Positions 1-9,014 are shown, counted from the stretch's first letter. The stretch: DNA of 52,132 bases from an uncultured Acidimicrobiales bacterium (GCA_938015295.1 CALLQB010000066.1:1-52132), one strand, 5' to 3'. The notes: generated by a model not told the origin, from the letters alone. Program-made: numbers and translations.

Positions 1-1
1 T

Positions 2-1444
2 ACCACCCACCCTGATTGGGAGAGTCCGCAAAACCAGAAACTCACGATCGCATTTGCCGACTATTCGGCGAACGACACCGACGCTGACACCAACCAGGGA
101 GGCGAGGTACTCACCTTCACCCTTGTCGACTTCGCTACCCCAAACCTCGGCGTCGTGACCCAGGCTGGCCCGAACGCCGACATCGTGTACCAGCCCATCG
201 GAACCTATCACGGTGTCGAGACGTTCCGGTACGAGGTGTGCGACGACGACTTGGAATGCTCAACCGGCACCATCGAGATCAATCTGCTCGATGTAAACAA
301 CCCTCCGTTGGTTGATGTTGCCGCCCCCCACAGCCCGGCGACGCCCTTCACCGGCGCCGAAGACACCACCTGGGCCACGATCAGTCCGACGGTAACCGAT
401 GCGCTCGACGCGCAGACCGGCGATAGCCACACGTGGTCGATCGCCGCTGGAACCCTTCCCGATGGCTTGTCGATCGATGCTGGCACGGGGGCAATCTCGG
501 GACGCCCCACTGCCGGAAGCCGCGGCACCTACACGGTTGCCATTCGGGCGACCGACGACTCGACGGCGATTGGCGGAGCGCTGTTCGATGACCAGGTCAT
601 CACTATCGAAATCGCCGCCTGGGAGAAGTCCGAACTCGCCGGCAAGGTCCGTATCTCTGAAGTGCTTTACAACGAAACCAGCGGCACGTTCGAATCCGCG
701 ATCATCGACTACATGAACGGAAACGGCATCAAGGATGCTGGCCGTCTTGATGAGTTCGTAGAGATCACCAACAACTCGGGTGGGCCCATTGCGTTGAGCG
801 ATCTGCGACTGACCGACTTCAACGCGAAGGAAGTCCAGCGGGATAGCACGAAAATTACCTATTCGACTGGGTACCTGACGTACAGCTCGCATTTCGATCT
901 GACGGTCAACGGAACAGCCGTCCTCGACGACGGCGAAACCGTGACGTTCTGGCTGAACGCTCCGCAGGTATCGCGGGTAACGATCTTCGAAACAGACACT
1001 TCCAACGTTCTTGCCGAGTTCGACAAAGACCTCGTGTCGCTCGCAGGCACCGGTCACCCCCAGGTTCGTGCTGGCAGCGGGGTGACAGTTCTTGACAACG
1101 CTGCGGACGATGTTTGGCTGCTCGATAGCGACGGCAGAATCATCGACATCGTTGCCTGGGACGACCAGAGCGGCACAAGCGAAAGCCTCTCACCGATGCC
1201 CACGGAGTTCTTCGACTGGAGTGTCACCGACACCCTCGAGTTCAGCAATGCGCCGGCGGGCGACTCGAAGAGCATCGCCGATTATGGAACGCACCCGATG
1301 TACTCGTTCTCTGACCCGACGTGCTGGGAGACGACGGCGGTAGGCAAGGCTGATTGTTCGGGTGCCGGAGCGCCTGACACCGAGGACACTGCAGGAACCG
1401 GCAGCAGTTCGCCTGGAGCGATCAACATCGCGGGCGGCCCCTAA
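2..1444 (+). CDS. Exported Ig-like / lamin-tail domain protein (C-terminal part)
   Basis: The reading frame is open to the left edge of the window, so only the last 480 or so residues are present and the start is missing. In order I see a cadherin/Ig-like bacterial domain (about 1-95 of the visible part), then a He_PIG-type putative Ig domain with the hallmark segment GTLPDGLSIDAGTGAISG, then a lamin-tail-domain-like region beginning VRISEVLYNETSG and continuing DEFVEITNNSGGPIALSDLRL. The tail (GTGSSSPGAINIAGGP) carries no LPXTG motif and no membrane anchor, so the protein is probably secreted or held by its missing N-terminal part. Such multidomain proteins are usually extracellular adhesins or nuclease-associated surface proteins. 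The visible portion has no catalytic motif that I can recognise, so the function is unknown. Confidence 0.75.
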   Translation, partial: TTHPDWESPQNQKLTIAFADYSANDTDADTNQGGEVLTFTLVDFATPNLGVVTQAGPNADIVYQPIGTYHGVETFRYEVCDDDLECSTGTIEINLLDVNNPPLVDVAAPHSPATPFTGAEDTTWATISPTVTDALDAQTGDSHTWSIAAGTLPDGLSIDAGTGAISGRPTAGSRGTYTVAIRATDDSTAIGGALFDDQVITIEIAAWEKSELAGKVRISEVLYNETSGTFESAIIDYMNGNGIKDAGRLDEFVEITNNSGGPIALSDLRLTDFNAKEVQRDSTKITYSTGYLTYSSHFDLTVNGTAVLDDGETVTFWLNAPQVSRVTIFETDTSNVLAEFDKDLVSLAGTGHPQVRAGSGVTVLDNAADDVWLLDSDGRIIDIVAWDDQSGTSESLSPMPTEFFDWSVTDTLEFSNAPAGDSKSIADYGTHPMYSFSDPTCWETTAVGKADCSGAGAPDTEDTAGTGSSSPGAINIAGGP

Positions 1445-1503
1445 CCAAGACGGGAAGTCCAGTTGGCACTTGACGTCGGCGGTTTGCTGCCGACTGGCAC
1501 GCT

Positions 1504-2079
1504 GTGAGCACAACCGACCCAGAGGTTGAAAACCCAACCGCACTCGACATCGGCGCCGACACCGTGGTCGACCGGCAAGCTCACGACGACGACTTCGACA
1601 AAGCGCTCGCTCGGCACAAGGCCAACCGCGAGAGCGAAGCCGCTGCCACACAAGCATCGAAGAACATGTGGCGAACCCACCACTGGCCCGAGCAGTACGA
1701 CCGGTGTGCGGTAGTGCGCGGTCGGCACGTTTGTCGCCGATGTGTGGCGCTGCATCCGTTGTCGATTGTCATCGCCGTATTGGCGGCCGCCGGGTACTCG
1801 CCGTGGCCGGTCGAGTGGGACCCGTGGCCGATCTGGTTGCTGTCACTGCCCGCGACGGCCGACTTCATCATCGAGCAGCTCAATCTTCTCCCGTACAACC
1901 CGAAACGTCAGGTCGCAGCGACACTCATCACCGCATTCGCTTTTGGGCGAGCGCTTGGCTACGAGATCACCGAGCAGTGGACTCCAGAGTTCTGGGGACC
2001 GGTCGCGGTGTTCGGCGGTATCTGGTTTGCGGTGGCCTTCATTCGGCACCGGTCAGACCGTAGTCGGCTCCTCGGCTAA
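1504..2079 (+). CDS. Small polytopic membrane protein, DUF2085-like
   Basis: This 191-residue protein starts with GTG 60 bases after the preceding gene. A hydrophilic, acidic N-terminal third (about 1-55) leads into a cysteine cluster (DRCAVVRGRHVCRRC) and then about four hydrophobic segments. A cysteine-bearing segment followed by membrane helices containing a conserved Pro/Asp stretch (SLPATADFIIEQ) and a later FAFGRALGYE segment resembles the DUF2085 family of predicted membrane proteins. That assignment is from memory of the family pattern and is moderate. The CxxC could bind metal. No function is known. It converges on the minus-strand SGNH gene with only 12 bases between the stop codons. 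Confidence 0.65.
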   Translation: MSTTDPEVENPTALDIGADTVVDRQAHDDDFDKALARHKANRESEAAATQASKNMWRTHHWPEQYDRCAVVRGRHVCRRCVALHPLSIVIAVLAAAGYSPWPVEWDPWPIWLLSLPATADFIIEQLNLLPYNPKRQVAATLITAFAFGRALGYEITEQWTPEFWGPVAVFGGIWFAVAFIRHRSDRSRLLG

Positions 2080-2091
2080 CCACACCCGACG

Positions 2092-3147
2092 TCAGCGACT
2101 GGCGAGCTGTTCGGCTGTCCAGAGCGAAAACTTCTCGGCGCCCTCAGGGGTGAGGTGCGATTCGTCGATGAACAGCAAGTTGTCGCGAAACGATGGATCG
2201 TCGTTGCGGAGATACTCGGCTCCATTGGTTTCGGCGACCTCGCGAATGATCTCCGACGCTTCGTCATAGGCGATGCCGCTTGGGTCGGTCAGATTGTCTC
2301 GCAGCCGCTGCGGCGTGGGGAATTCGAGCACGACCACTTCGATGTCTGCCTCAACCAGGCCAGTGATGGCGTCGGCCAACGACTTCTTGGTGATGTCGTG
2401 AAAGACCAGGCTGTTCTTGTCGGGGTTGAGCATGAAGGTCTGTAGATCGATGTCCTCTTTGAAACGCAGGACCTCCCAGAAGCCGTCGTCGGTGCGGATG
2501 TTGATATCCCAGAACGACGCAATTTCTTCCTTGTCCCAGAAGACCCTCCAGTTCTGCGGCTCTGAAAGGAACTCTCGCTGACGCCACAACGAAGAGACGT
2601 TGTAGAGCTCCCAGTCGAAGTCAAAACCCGATTTGTCGTAGTCGGCCCGTGAATCCCAGTCGCGCACACACGACGTTTCGTCGAAGTCGCTTGGATTGAC
2701 GCCGATAACCACGAGATCTGGCTCGGCGAAGTCGGCGACCCAGTTCGGCAGCCAATCGCTTTGGATAGCGAGGTTCGCGCAGCCAATCGAGGAGTTGTAG
2801 ACGTTCTGCCCGGTTCGCTCGCTCAGGATGGTGGGATCGAGGCCGACGCCCACGATCGACGTGCCCGACAACACGATGTCGATGTGATCGTCGACTGGGC
2901 CGTCACGGAGTTCGGTCATGCGGTTGACGTGGGCCTGCACGTTGGGGTCGATCTTGATGTAGGGCTGTGGGATGTACCGCACAGGGTCGACGAACTGCCT
3001 CACCGCTGCCTCAGCCAAAAGTGGAATGAGTACCGCGAGTACCACGAAGCCAACGACGGCTTTCAGTACCTTGCGGCTGGGCGGCTGCGATGCCGCTGTT
3101 TCGCCACTGCTCATTGGGTTGCTGTTCATTGGTTCGTTGGTATCCAT
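2092..3147 (-). CDS. Membrane-anchored SGNH-hydrolase-like protein, partner of MBOAT acyltransferase
   Basis: The 351-residue protein has a cytoplasmic N-terminus of about 25 residues and one signal-anchor helix (about 27-48), followed by an extracytoplasmic domain. Segment IVLSGTSIVGVGLDP places a candidate nucleophile Ser at residue 97 in a GDS-like block, and DESHLTPEG near the C-terminus supplies D328 and H331, the D-x-x-H of SGNH/DltD/AlgX-type enzymes. Its ATG overlaps the TGA of the upstream MBOAT gene by one base (TGATG), implying translational coupling. MBOAT proteins paired with an SGNH/AlgX-like protein typically transfer acyl groups, often acetyl, to extracellular polysaccharides or wall glycans. 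The substrate here is unknown because no polysaccharide synthesis genes are in view. Confidence 0.8.
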   Translation of the reverse strand: MDTNEPMNSNPMSSGETAASQPPSRKVLKAVVGFVVLAVLIPLLAEAAVRQFVDPVRYIPQPYIKIDPNVQAHVNRMTELRDGPVDDHIDIVLSGTSIVGVGLDPTILSERTGQNVYNSSIGCANLAIQSDWLPNWVADFAEPDLVVIGVNPSDFDETSCVRDWDSRADYDKSGFDFDWELYNVSSLWRQREFLSEPQNWRVFWDKEEIASFWDINIRTDDGFWEVLRFKEDIDLQTFMLNPDKNSLVFHDITKKSLADAITGLVEADIEVVVLEFPTPQRLRDNLTDPSGIAYDEASEIIREVAETNGAEYLRNDDPSFRDNLLFIDESHLTPEGAEKFSLWTAEQLASR

Positions 3148-4553
3148 CAGAACTGGAAATAGATGAACGGGGCGGAGTCTCCGCCACTGAATATGGTCAC
3201 GACGACAACCGCGAGCCCGACGAGTGCTCCGGCCAGCGCTGGTGCTTCGCCACGCGCGATCTTCTGTTCGAGTTCGAGCCGCTGCCAGATGTCGGTGAGA
3301 AGCACAAACACGCCTGCGCAGAGCACCGTAAGGAATTCGAAGTTTGGATCAATGCCGCTATATCGAATCCAGCTGGCGTGTTCGACGATGATGAGCGCCT
3401 GGTCGAGATTTTCGGCGCGGAAGAAGATCCAGGCGAAGGCCACAAAGACCAGGGTGAGCAAAATGCGCGGGATGTCTCGAATCCTTAGCGGGGCCTTGTC
3501 GTCGACCCCGCCGACCACGCGATGCAGCGCGAGCGCGCCACCGTGTAGTGCTCCCCAGATTACAAAATTCCAACCAGCGCCGTGCCAGAGCCCGCCAAGC
3601 AACATGGTGATCATGAGGTTGCGGTAGGTCATGAGGGTGCCTTTGCGGTTACCCCCGAGAGGTATGTAGAGGTAGTCGCGTAACCAGCTTGATAGCGAGA
3701 TATGCCAGCGGCGCCAGAATTCGGTGATATTGCGCGAAAGGTACGGCTGTTCAAAGTTGCGCATGAGCTCGATATTGAGCAGCCGCGAGGTACCGCGTGC
3801 GATGTCGGTGTAGCCCGAGAAGTCGCCGTAGATCTGCAACGAGAAGGCCACGATGCCCACAACGGTGGCTGATCCGCCTACAACCTCGGCGTTCTCGAAG
3901 TTGCGGTTGGCGATGGGCGCCATCATGTCGGCGATCGCGACCTTCTTTACGAGCCCAAAGGCGATCAACGCTAGGCCCGATTGGATCTGTTCGAATCCTG
4001 GCCGGTTGCGGGCTGTGGTGATCTGGGGAAGTAGCTGGTGGGCCCGTTCGATTGGGCCGGCGACGAGCTGGGGAAAGAAGGCGACGTAGGTCGCGAAGTC
4101 GATGATGCGGTTCGTTGGTTCAAGACGTCGGCGATAGATGTCGAACGTGTACGACAGTGTTTGGAAGGTATAGAAGCTGATGCCGACGGGGAGAATGAGT
4201 CGGAGGGTTCCTGCGTTTGCGCTTACGCCGGCGCTTTCGAGCACATCGACCGCTGACTCGATGAAGAAGTTGTAGTACTTAAAAACCGCGAGCAGGCCCA
4301 GGTTGACGGCGAGGCTGAGGAAAAGCAGCCGCTTGCGGACCTGTTCATCATCGCTGGCGTGCATCGAGCGGCCAATGGTGAAGTCGACAACGGTCGAAAT
4401 CATGAGCAGCGACAGGAAGCGCCAGTCCCACCAGCCGTAGAACACGTAGCTGGCGACGAGAAGCACCACGTTCTGCATGCGCTTGCCCAAGCCCCAGTAG
4501 GCAAGCAGCACCAGAGGCAGGAATGCCGCGTAGGTGAGGGAGTTAAAAATCAC
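3147..4553 (-). CDS. MBOAT family O-acyltransferase (AlgI-like)
   Basis: A 468-residue multi-spanning membrane protein beginning MIFNSLTYAAFLPLVLLAYW, the usual opening of the AlgI/PatA branch of membrane-bound O-acyltransferases. The family signature lies at FWRRWHISLSSWLRDYLYIPLGGNRKG (quoted here in parts: FWRRWHISLS, then LRDYLYIPLGG). The catalytic His is expected at H324 in GGLWHGAGWNF, with a second conserved His at about 337 (ALHGG). Length and hydrophobic profile fit the family. It is translationally coupled to the downstream SGNH-like gene. The expected role is moving acyl groups across the membrane for transfer to an extracytoplasmic glycan. It is divergently transcribed from the first RTX-like gene. 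Confidence 0.92.
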   Translation of the reverse strand: MIFNSLTYAAFLPLVLLAYWGLGKRMQNVVLLVASYVFYGWWDWRFLSLLMISTVVDFTIGRSMHASDDEQVRKRLLFLSLAVNLGLLAVFKYYNFFIESAVDVLESAGVSANAGTLRLILPVGISFYTFQTLSYTFDIYRRRLEPTNRIIDFATYVAFFPQLVAGPIERAHQLLPQITTARNRPGFEQIQSGLALIAFGLVKKVAIADMMAPIANRNFENAEVVGGSATVVGIVAFSLQIYGDFSGYTDIARGTSRLLNIELMRNFEQPYLSRNITEFWRRWHISLSSWLRDYLYIPLGGNRKGTLMTYRNLMITMLLGGLWHGAGWNFVIWGALHGGALALHRVVGGVDDKAPLRIRDIPRILLTLVFVAFAWIFFRAENLDQALIIVEHASWIRYSGIDPNFEFLTVLCAGVFVLLTDIWQRLELEQKIARGEAPALAGALVGLAVVVVTIFSGGDSAPFIYFQF

Positions 4554-4901
4554 AGTGGGTTATCCGGGGGGCCTGTTCGGGGAGCGCAGGAGGGGGTCGC
4601 TACCAGTGTAGATACGGCCACACTCCGTGGCCAGAGGGAATTTGTTTCGCCAGGAAGCGATCTGTTTCGACAACAATGCGGCAGGCACACCCAAACGGTA
4701 GATGCCACTGGCCCGTTGTCTATGGACATCATGACCAACCTTTGTGGAGGTTCAATGCAGTCCTCCGGCGCAGCGGCAACCCTCAACCACTCGCCAACCA
4801 ACCCCTTTAATGCCGTTTAGTGCAATTTGATTCCGTCCTGAGGGAACGAAAGACTGTCAAAAGTACCGAGCCTCGTACGAGAAAAGGTCTGGAGACCCCC
4901 C
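4554..4901. other. Divergent intergenic region between MBOAT and RTX-like genes
   Basis: These 348 bases contain no convincing gene. They should hold promoters for both flanking genes, which diverge. I see two small dyads close to the plus-strand gene: an imperfect one around 4863-4878 (GTAC-C-GAG ... CTCGTAC) and GGTCT-GG-AGACC at 4886-4897. The latter overlaps the ribosome binding site. No clear -35/-10 pair could be picked by eye. Confidence 0.5.
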
Positions 4902-4904
4902 GTG
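4891..4904 (+). promoter_or_regulatory. Ribosome binding site and GTG start of first RTX-like gene
   Basis: GGAG at 4891-4894 is followed by seven bases and GTG at 4902. This favours the GTG start over an internal ATG at 4962, which has only a weak upstream purine run. A very similar GGAGACCCCC element precedes the TTG start of the moxR gene at 36699. Confidence 0.55.
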
Positions 4905-6260
4905 ATTTCACCTCAACCAGCTGTCGCCCCCACAGCCTCTGCCAGAAGTAGCGAAGGCCGCATGTCGTCGCTGCCTGTTGTTCTTTTTGTTGCAACTGCA
5001 GCGGTTGCCTTGGTTGCCAGCATTTTGGTTCTTGCGTCGTCGGCAGCGGCGGCGCCGGTGGAGTGCGCTGGCAAGACTGCGACGATCGTGGGCACCGCCG
5101 CCAGCGAGACGATCGAGGGCACCACCGGAAACGATGTCATCGTCGGCCTCGCCGGCAACGACACCATCGACGGAGGCGGCGGCAACGACATCATCTGCGG
5201 TGGAGGCGGCAACGACATTCTCTCGGGCGGCGTCGGCTCAGACCGCATCCTCGGCGACGCAGGCGACGACATCATTAACGGTGACGTCGGCGACGACGTA
5301 CTGATCGGTCTCGACGGCAACGACACCATCGACGGAGGTCCCGGACACGACCTCTTGTACGGAGGATTTGGCGACGACACCCTGTCCGGCGGAACCGGCG
5401 GCGATTACCTCACGGGCGAAGACGGCAACGACACCATCGACGGCGGCACCAGCGCCGACTGGATCTTCGGTAACGACGGCAAAGACAAACTCGATGGCGG
5501 CACCGGCAACGACAACATCGAGGGCGGCAAAGACGATGACATCATCCAAGGTGGTGGCGGCAACGACGTCCTGTACGGCGGATTGCACCGTGACATCATC
5601 AAAGGCGGCCCAGGCAACGACAAACTGATGGGTGGCGACGACAACGACAAACTCGATGGCGAAGCCGGAAACGACAAACTGCTCGGCGATTCAAAGAACG
5701 GCAACCGCCGCATCGGACTCGCCCCGCCGCCTAAAGAGGCCGGAAACGACGCTCTTGTCGGCGGCGCCGGCAACGACAAGATCAACGGCAACGCTGGAAA
5801 CGACCGACTCGATGGCGGCAAGGGTAAGGACAAACTCAACGGGGGCGGCGGAAACGACGAATGCATCGGCGGCGACGCCGCCGACTTTGGTGTCGACTGT
5901 GACAACGGCTCTATCGAGTACCCACTACCGGCACCTGTGTTATCGGGTTTCATCTGGGAGAACTGTGGCAGCAGCGGCTGCGATATCAATCTCAAGTTCG
6001 ACGACAAGGCGACGGCCGAACTCGAATGGTTGATCGTCATCGTCGCCAGCAACGGCGAAGTCTACGAGAAGCGCCTACCGCCTTTTGAGGGCACAGCCGA
6101 CCTCGACTTCACGTTCCGGGTCTCCTACAACGACATCCCGTGGCGCGACCGTCAGTGTGCAACCGTACAGTCGCTGGGCCCCCGAAAGTCCACGCACTCG
6201 CCGGTCAGCAATACGTTGTGCGGACAAATCGGCAGCAGCGGCCGCTGGGGCAACAACTAA
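4902..6260 (+). CDS. Secreted RTX-like calcium-binding repeat protein 1
   Basis: This 452-residue protein has a signal-peptide-like hydrophobic segment (about 24-50, ending SSAAAAPVE) followed by about 26 nonapeptide repeats of the GGxGxDxUx type (about 60-320). These are expected to form a calcium-binding parallel beta-roll outside the cell. One repeat run is interrupted by a short insert rich in Arg and Pro (KNGNRRIGLAPPPKE). Paired cysteines cap both ends: one before TATIVGT and one in IICGG at the N-side, and ECIGG...VDC at the C-side. A C-terminal domain of about 110 residues with four Cys follows (ENCGSSGCD ... RQCATVQ ... LCGQ) and is shared with the two paralogues at 9015 and 11062. 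The Sec-type leader argues against type I secretion. Ligand and role are unknown. Confidence 0.88.
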   Translation: MISPQPAVAPTASARSSEGRMSSLPVVLFVATAAVALVASILVLASSAAAAPVECAGKTATIVGTAASETIEGTTGNDVIVGLAGNDTIDGGGGNDIICGGGGNDILSGGVGSDRILGDAGDDIINGDVGDDVLIGLDGNDTIDGGPGHDLLYGGFGDDTLSGGTGGDYLTGEDGNDTIDGGTSADWIFGNDGKDKLDGGTGNDNIEGGKDDDIIQGGGGNDVLYGGLHRDIIKGGPGNDKLMGGDDNDKLDGEAGNDKLLGDSKNGNRRIGLAPPPKEAGNDALVGGAGNDKINGNAGNDRLDGGKGKDKLNGGGGNDECIGGDAADFGVDCDNGSIEYPLPAPVLSGFIWENCGSSGCDINLKFDDKATAELEWLIVIVASNGEVYEKRLPPFEGTADLDFTFRVSYNDIPWRDRQCATVQSLGPRKSTHSPVSNTLCGQIGSSGRWGNN

Positions 6261-6316
6261 CAGGCGCCCATACGAAGTAGTGGTCGACCAGCCGGTCTGA
6301 CTAGCGTCGGCCGGTA

Positions 6317-7183
6317 ATGACACGTTCACTTTCACTCACCGGCCGCGTTATCGCCGTCGTTGGCGCCGGAGGCGGAGGCATCGGCACCGCTGTCGCCGCC
6401 GCTGCGGCACAAGCGGGAGCCTCGGTCGTCGCACTGAGCAATGACGTCGCCCATCTCCAGGAGCTCTCTGAGGCCGCGTACTTCTCTGCGGAAGCAGACT
6501 CAGATAGGAGCCGACTGACCACCGAGGTTGTCGACGTCGCCGACGAGACCCACCTCCGGGCGGCTCTGCAACGAGGGGCCGACGAACTCGGATGCATCGA
6601 CGGCCTTGTCAACGTCGTCGGGGGCGTGGTCCCCCAGTACTGGCATCGGCTCGAGGAGTACCCGCTTGCCTCCCTCGACCATTTACTCACGACGAACCTT
6701 CGGTACGCGCTTGTGTCTTGCCAGCACGTCGCCCGACAACTCATCGCAGCGAAACAACCGGGTTCACTGGTCAACATTTCCTCGATCGCCAGCAAAGGCC
6801 AGCCCCTACTCTCCGGCTACGGGGCGGCGAAGGCTGGTCTCGATTCGCTCGGCCGGTCGATGGCCAGCGAGTGGGGCAGGTACGGCATCCGGGTGAACAG
6901 TGTTGCGCCGGGCACCATCAACACTCCTCGGTCGGGCCGAAAGCCTGATGAGAACGACCCAGCGACCGTCGCCATCCCGCTGCGACGACGAGGCACCCCC
7001 GATGACGTGGCCAACGCAGTGTTGTTCTTGTTGTCGGATCTTTCGTCGTACATCAGCGGCCAAACGCTGGCCGTCGACGGCGGGCCCAGCCGTGCGGGTC
7101 TCGACGAGACGGGGCTTCCGGTGTTCGTGACGAATCCGGCCATCCGAGAACGATTCGCCAATCCTGCGGAGGATTCGCCATGA
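6317..7183 (+). CDS. SDR family NAD(P)-dependent oxidoreductase
   Basis: A 288-residue short-chain dehydrogenase/reductase. The Rossmann glycine motif is GAGGGGIG (residues 16-23), the structural NVVGG follows at about 101, the catalytic Ser lies in NISSIAS (S155/156), and the YxxxK pair is Y168/K172 (YGAAK). The C-terminal ISGQTLAVDGG segment is typical of classical SDRs that end in a cofactor-proximal loop. It extends about 30 residues past that loop, longer than usual. Its stop overlaps the ATG of the next gene by four bases (ATGA), so it is the first gene of a three-gene operon with a flavin-dependent oxidoreductase and a second SDR. The substrate cannot be inferred. Confidence 0.9.
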   Translation: MTRSLSLTGRVIAVVGAGGGGIGTAVAAAAAQAGASVVALSNDVAHLQELSEAAYFSAEADSDRSRLTTEVVDVADETHLRAALQRGADELGCIDGLVNVVGGVVPQYWHRLEEYPLASLDHLLTTNLRYALVSCQHVARQLIAAKQPGSLVNISSIASKGQPLLSGYGAAKAGLDSLGRSMASEWGRYGIRVNSVAPGTINTPRSGRKPDENDPATVAIPLRRRGTPDDVANAVLFLLSDLSSYISGQTLAVDGGPSRAGLDETGLPVFVTNPAIRERFANPAEDSP

Positions 7184-8133
7184 CCTCGGCCCCCCTTGCG
7201 CCTGGTTCGATCTCGGTGCGCCTGTACCCGCACGACCTCGACGCCGCCGAACAGGTTTCGCTGCTGCGTTCCCAAGCCCGCATGGCGGCAGACGCAGGCT
7301 TCGATGGGGCGATGGTTGCCGAGCATCATGCGGACTTTCCCGGCTATCTACCGAACCCGGTGCAGTTGGCCGGGTTCTTGCTTGAGGCAATGCCGCGCGG
7401 CTGGGTTGCGCCCTGCCCCCTGCTGTTGCCGATGAAACCCTATGCGTTGATTGCCGAGGATCTCGCGTGGCTCGCTGCCGCCTACCCAGGGCGTGTCGGC
7501 GCCGGCTTTGCTGCGGGTGCGCTGCCGGTAGATTTCGAACTCGCCGAAGTTCCGTTCGACGAAATCGTGCCACGCTTCAAAGAGGCGCTTCCAAAAGTCG
7601 TCGCCGCGCTGCGCGGCAACGACTCGACACCGTTGGCCGCCGACCGAGCAATCGCCGCACTCGCCGACGCTCCCCTGCCGATGGCGGTGGGCACGCAAAG
7701 TGTGGGCGCCGTGCGGCGAGCGGCGAAACATCAGCTGGCCGTGTTGTATGACTCGATCCAGGGTGCAACGGTCACCAAGGCGCTTTCGGATGCGTACGAC
7801 GAAGCCGGCGGAAGAGCAGCAAAGATCCTTATCCGCCGTGTCTGGGTGGGGGGCGCTCCCACAACGGAGATGGCCGCCCAGATGGCGCACTATCGCAGCT
7901 ATGCCTCAGACAAGGCGCAAGCGAACTGGGGTGAAGGCAACCAATTGATCGTTGGCGACACCGCAGCCGAAGCGGCACACCTGCTCGCCGAGGTGATGGC
8001 AGCATCGAATTGCGACACAGTGAACATTCGTATTCATGTCAAAGGTCTCTCGCCCGGCCAGGTCGAGAAGCAGTTCTCGATGTATGCCGATCACCTATCC
8101 GAGTTTCGATCCGCGTTGGAGGCCACCCGATGA
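7180..8133 (+). CDS. Luciferase-like (LLM class) flavin-dependent oxidoreductase
   Basis: This 317-residue protein has the TIM-barrel pattern of bacterial-luciferase-like monooxygenases and F420- or FMN-dependent oxidoreductases. Segments include ARMAADAGFDGAMVAEHH near residue 35-52, the mid-barrel PGRVGAGFAAG at about 103-113, and a late LIVGDTAAEAAHLLAEV segment that resembles the G-(D/S)-P-ev-ae-l signature of the family. Both junctions are four-base ATGA overlaps, binding it into one translation unit with the flanking SDRs. In actinobacteria such enzymes use either FMNH2 or F420, and the sequence alone does not tell me which. The combination with two SDRs suggests stepwise oxidation or reduction of one small organic substrate. 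Confidence 0.85.
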   Translation: MTSAPLAPGSISVRLYPHDLDAAEQVSLLRSQARMAADAGFDGAMVAEHHADFPGYLPNPVQLAGFLLEAMPRGWVAPCPLLLPMKPYALIAEDLAWLAAAYPGRVGAGFAAGALPVDFELAEVPFDEIVPRFKEALPKVVAALRGNDSTPLAADRAIAALADAPLPMAVGTQSVGAVRRAAKHQLAVLYDSIQGATVTKALSDAYDEAGGRAAKILIRRVWVGGAPTTEMAAQMAHYRSYASDKAQANWGEGNQLIVGDTAAEAAHLLAEVMAASNCDTVNIRIHVKGLSPGQVEKQFSMYADHLSEFRSALEATR

Positions 8134-8903
8134 CAGCACAACCACCCGCCAAGGTTCTCAACGGACGCGTTGCTCTCCTCACCGGCGCAGGCCAAGGAGT
8201 TGGCAGAGGCATAGCGATAGCCATGGCCAGTGCCGGAGCGTCGGTGGTTCTCGCCGGGCGAACGGTAGCCAAGTGCGACGCCGTAGCTGAGGAGATCAGG
8301 TCGCGGGGAGGGTCGGCCGTGGCCGTTGCTTGCGACGTGAAGAAGTCGGCCGACATCGCCGCGTGTGTCGACGCTGCTGTGGCCACCTTTGGCACGGTCG
8401 ACATTTTGGTGAACAACGCACAAGAGGTTGTGCGCGGACCGCTGCTTGAGGTTACCGACGAGGATATGGCGGTGTCGTGGGAGTCGGGCCCCCTCGCAAC
8501 ACTGCGGCTCATGCAGGCGTGCCATCCCCATTTGTGTGGCGGCGGGGTCATCATCAACCTCGGCAGCCGAGCGGGCGTCAAACCCGACCCAATTCGTTGC
8601 GGCCCCTACGCAGCAGTGAAGGAATCAATTCGCGTGTTGAGCCGCACCGCCGCCTGGGAATGGGCCGACGACGGAATCCGGACCCTTGTGATCCTTCCGC
8701 TTTCGAACTCGCCTGCCCTTGCCGACTTCGAGGTCTCTGATCCCGAGGCATACCAGCGTTCGCTCGCCGGAATCCCGATGGGCAGGTTTGGCGACCCGGA
8801 AACCGATATCGGACAGGTCGCCGTCTTTCTTGCAAGCGACGCAGCGGGCTACCTCACCGGCATCACGATTCCGGTCGACGGCGGCGCTGCTCATTTGGGC
8901 TAA
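8130..8903 (+). CDS. SDR family oxidoreductase
   Basis: Taken from the ATG at 8130, this is a 257-residue classical SDR. The frame is open further upstream but would then run deep into the preceding gene, so the ATGA junction start is preferred. The glycine motif is TGAGQGVGRG (about 18-27), NNA is at about 95, the catalytic Ser is S146 (NLGSRAG) and YxxxK is Y160/K164 (YAAVK). The C-terminus GYLTGITIPVDGG is typical. It is the third gene of the SDR/LLM/SDR operon. The protein is only distantly like the first SDR, so this is not a recent tandem duplication. Confidence 0.9.
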   Translation: MTAQPPAKVLNGRVALLTGAGQGVGRGIAIAMASAGASVVLAGRTVAKCDAVAEEIRSRGGSAVAVACDVKKSADIAACVDAAVATFGTVDILVNNAQEVVRGPLLEVTDEDMAVSWESGPLATLRLMQACHPHLCGGGVIINLGSRAGVKPDPIRCGPYAAVKESIRVLSRTAAWEWADDGIRTLVILPLSNSPALADFEVSDPEAYQRSLAGIPMGRFGDPETDIGQVAVFLASDAAGYLTGITIPVDGGAAHLG

Positions 8904-9014
8904 CGCCCGGTGCCATCGCACCAACAGCAACAACATCGACACCATCCACCCCACAGGCCGACCTGTCGTGTTTCATAACATCCACTGTCCGTGTTCTCTC
9001 ACCCACCGAGTGTC

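Noticed and set aside
4902..6260. RTX proteins as type I secreted toxins
   Set aside because: All have Sec-type leaders, there are no ABC/HlyD genes in the window and no toxin domain is present.
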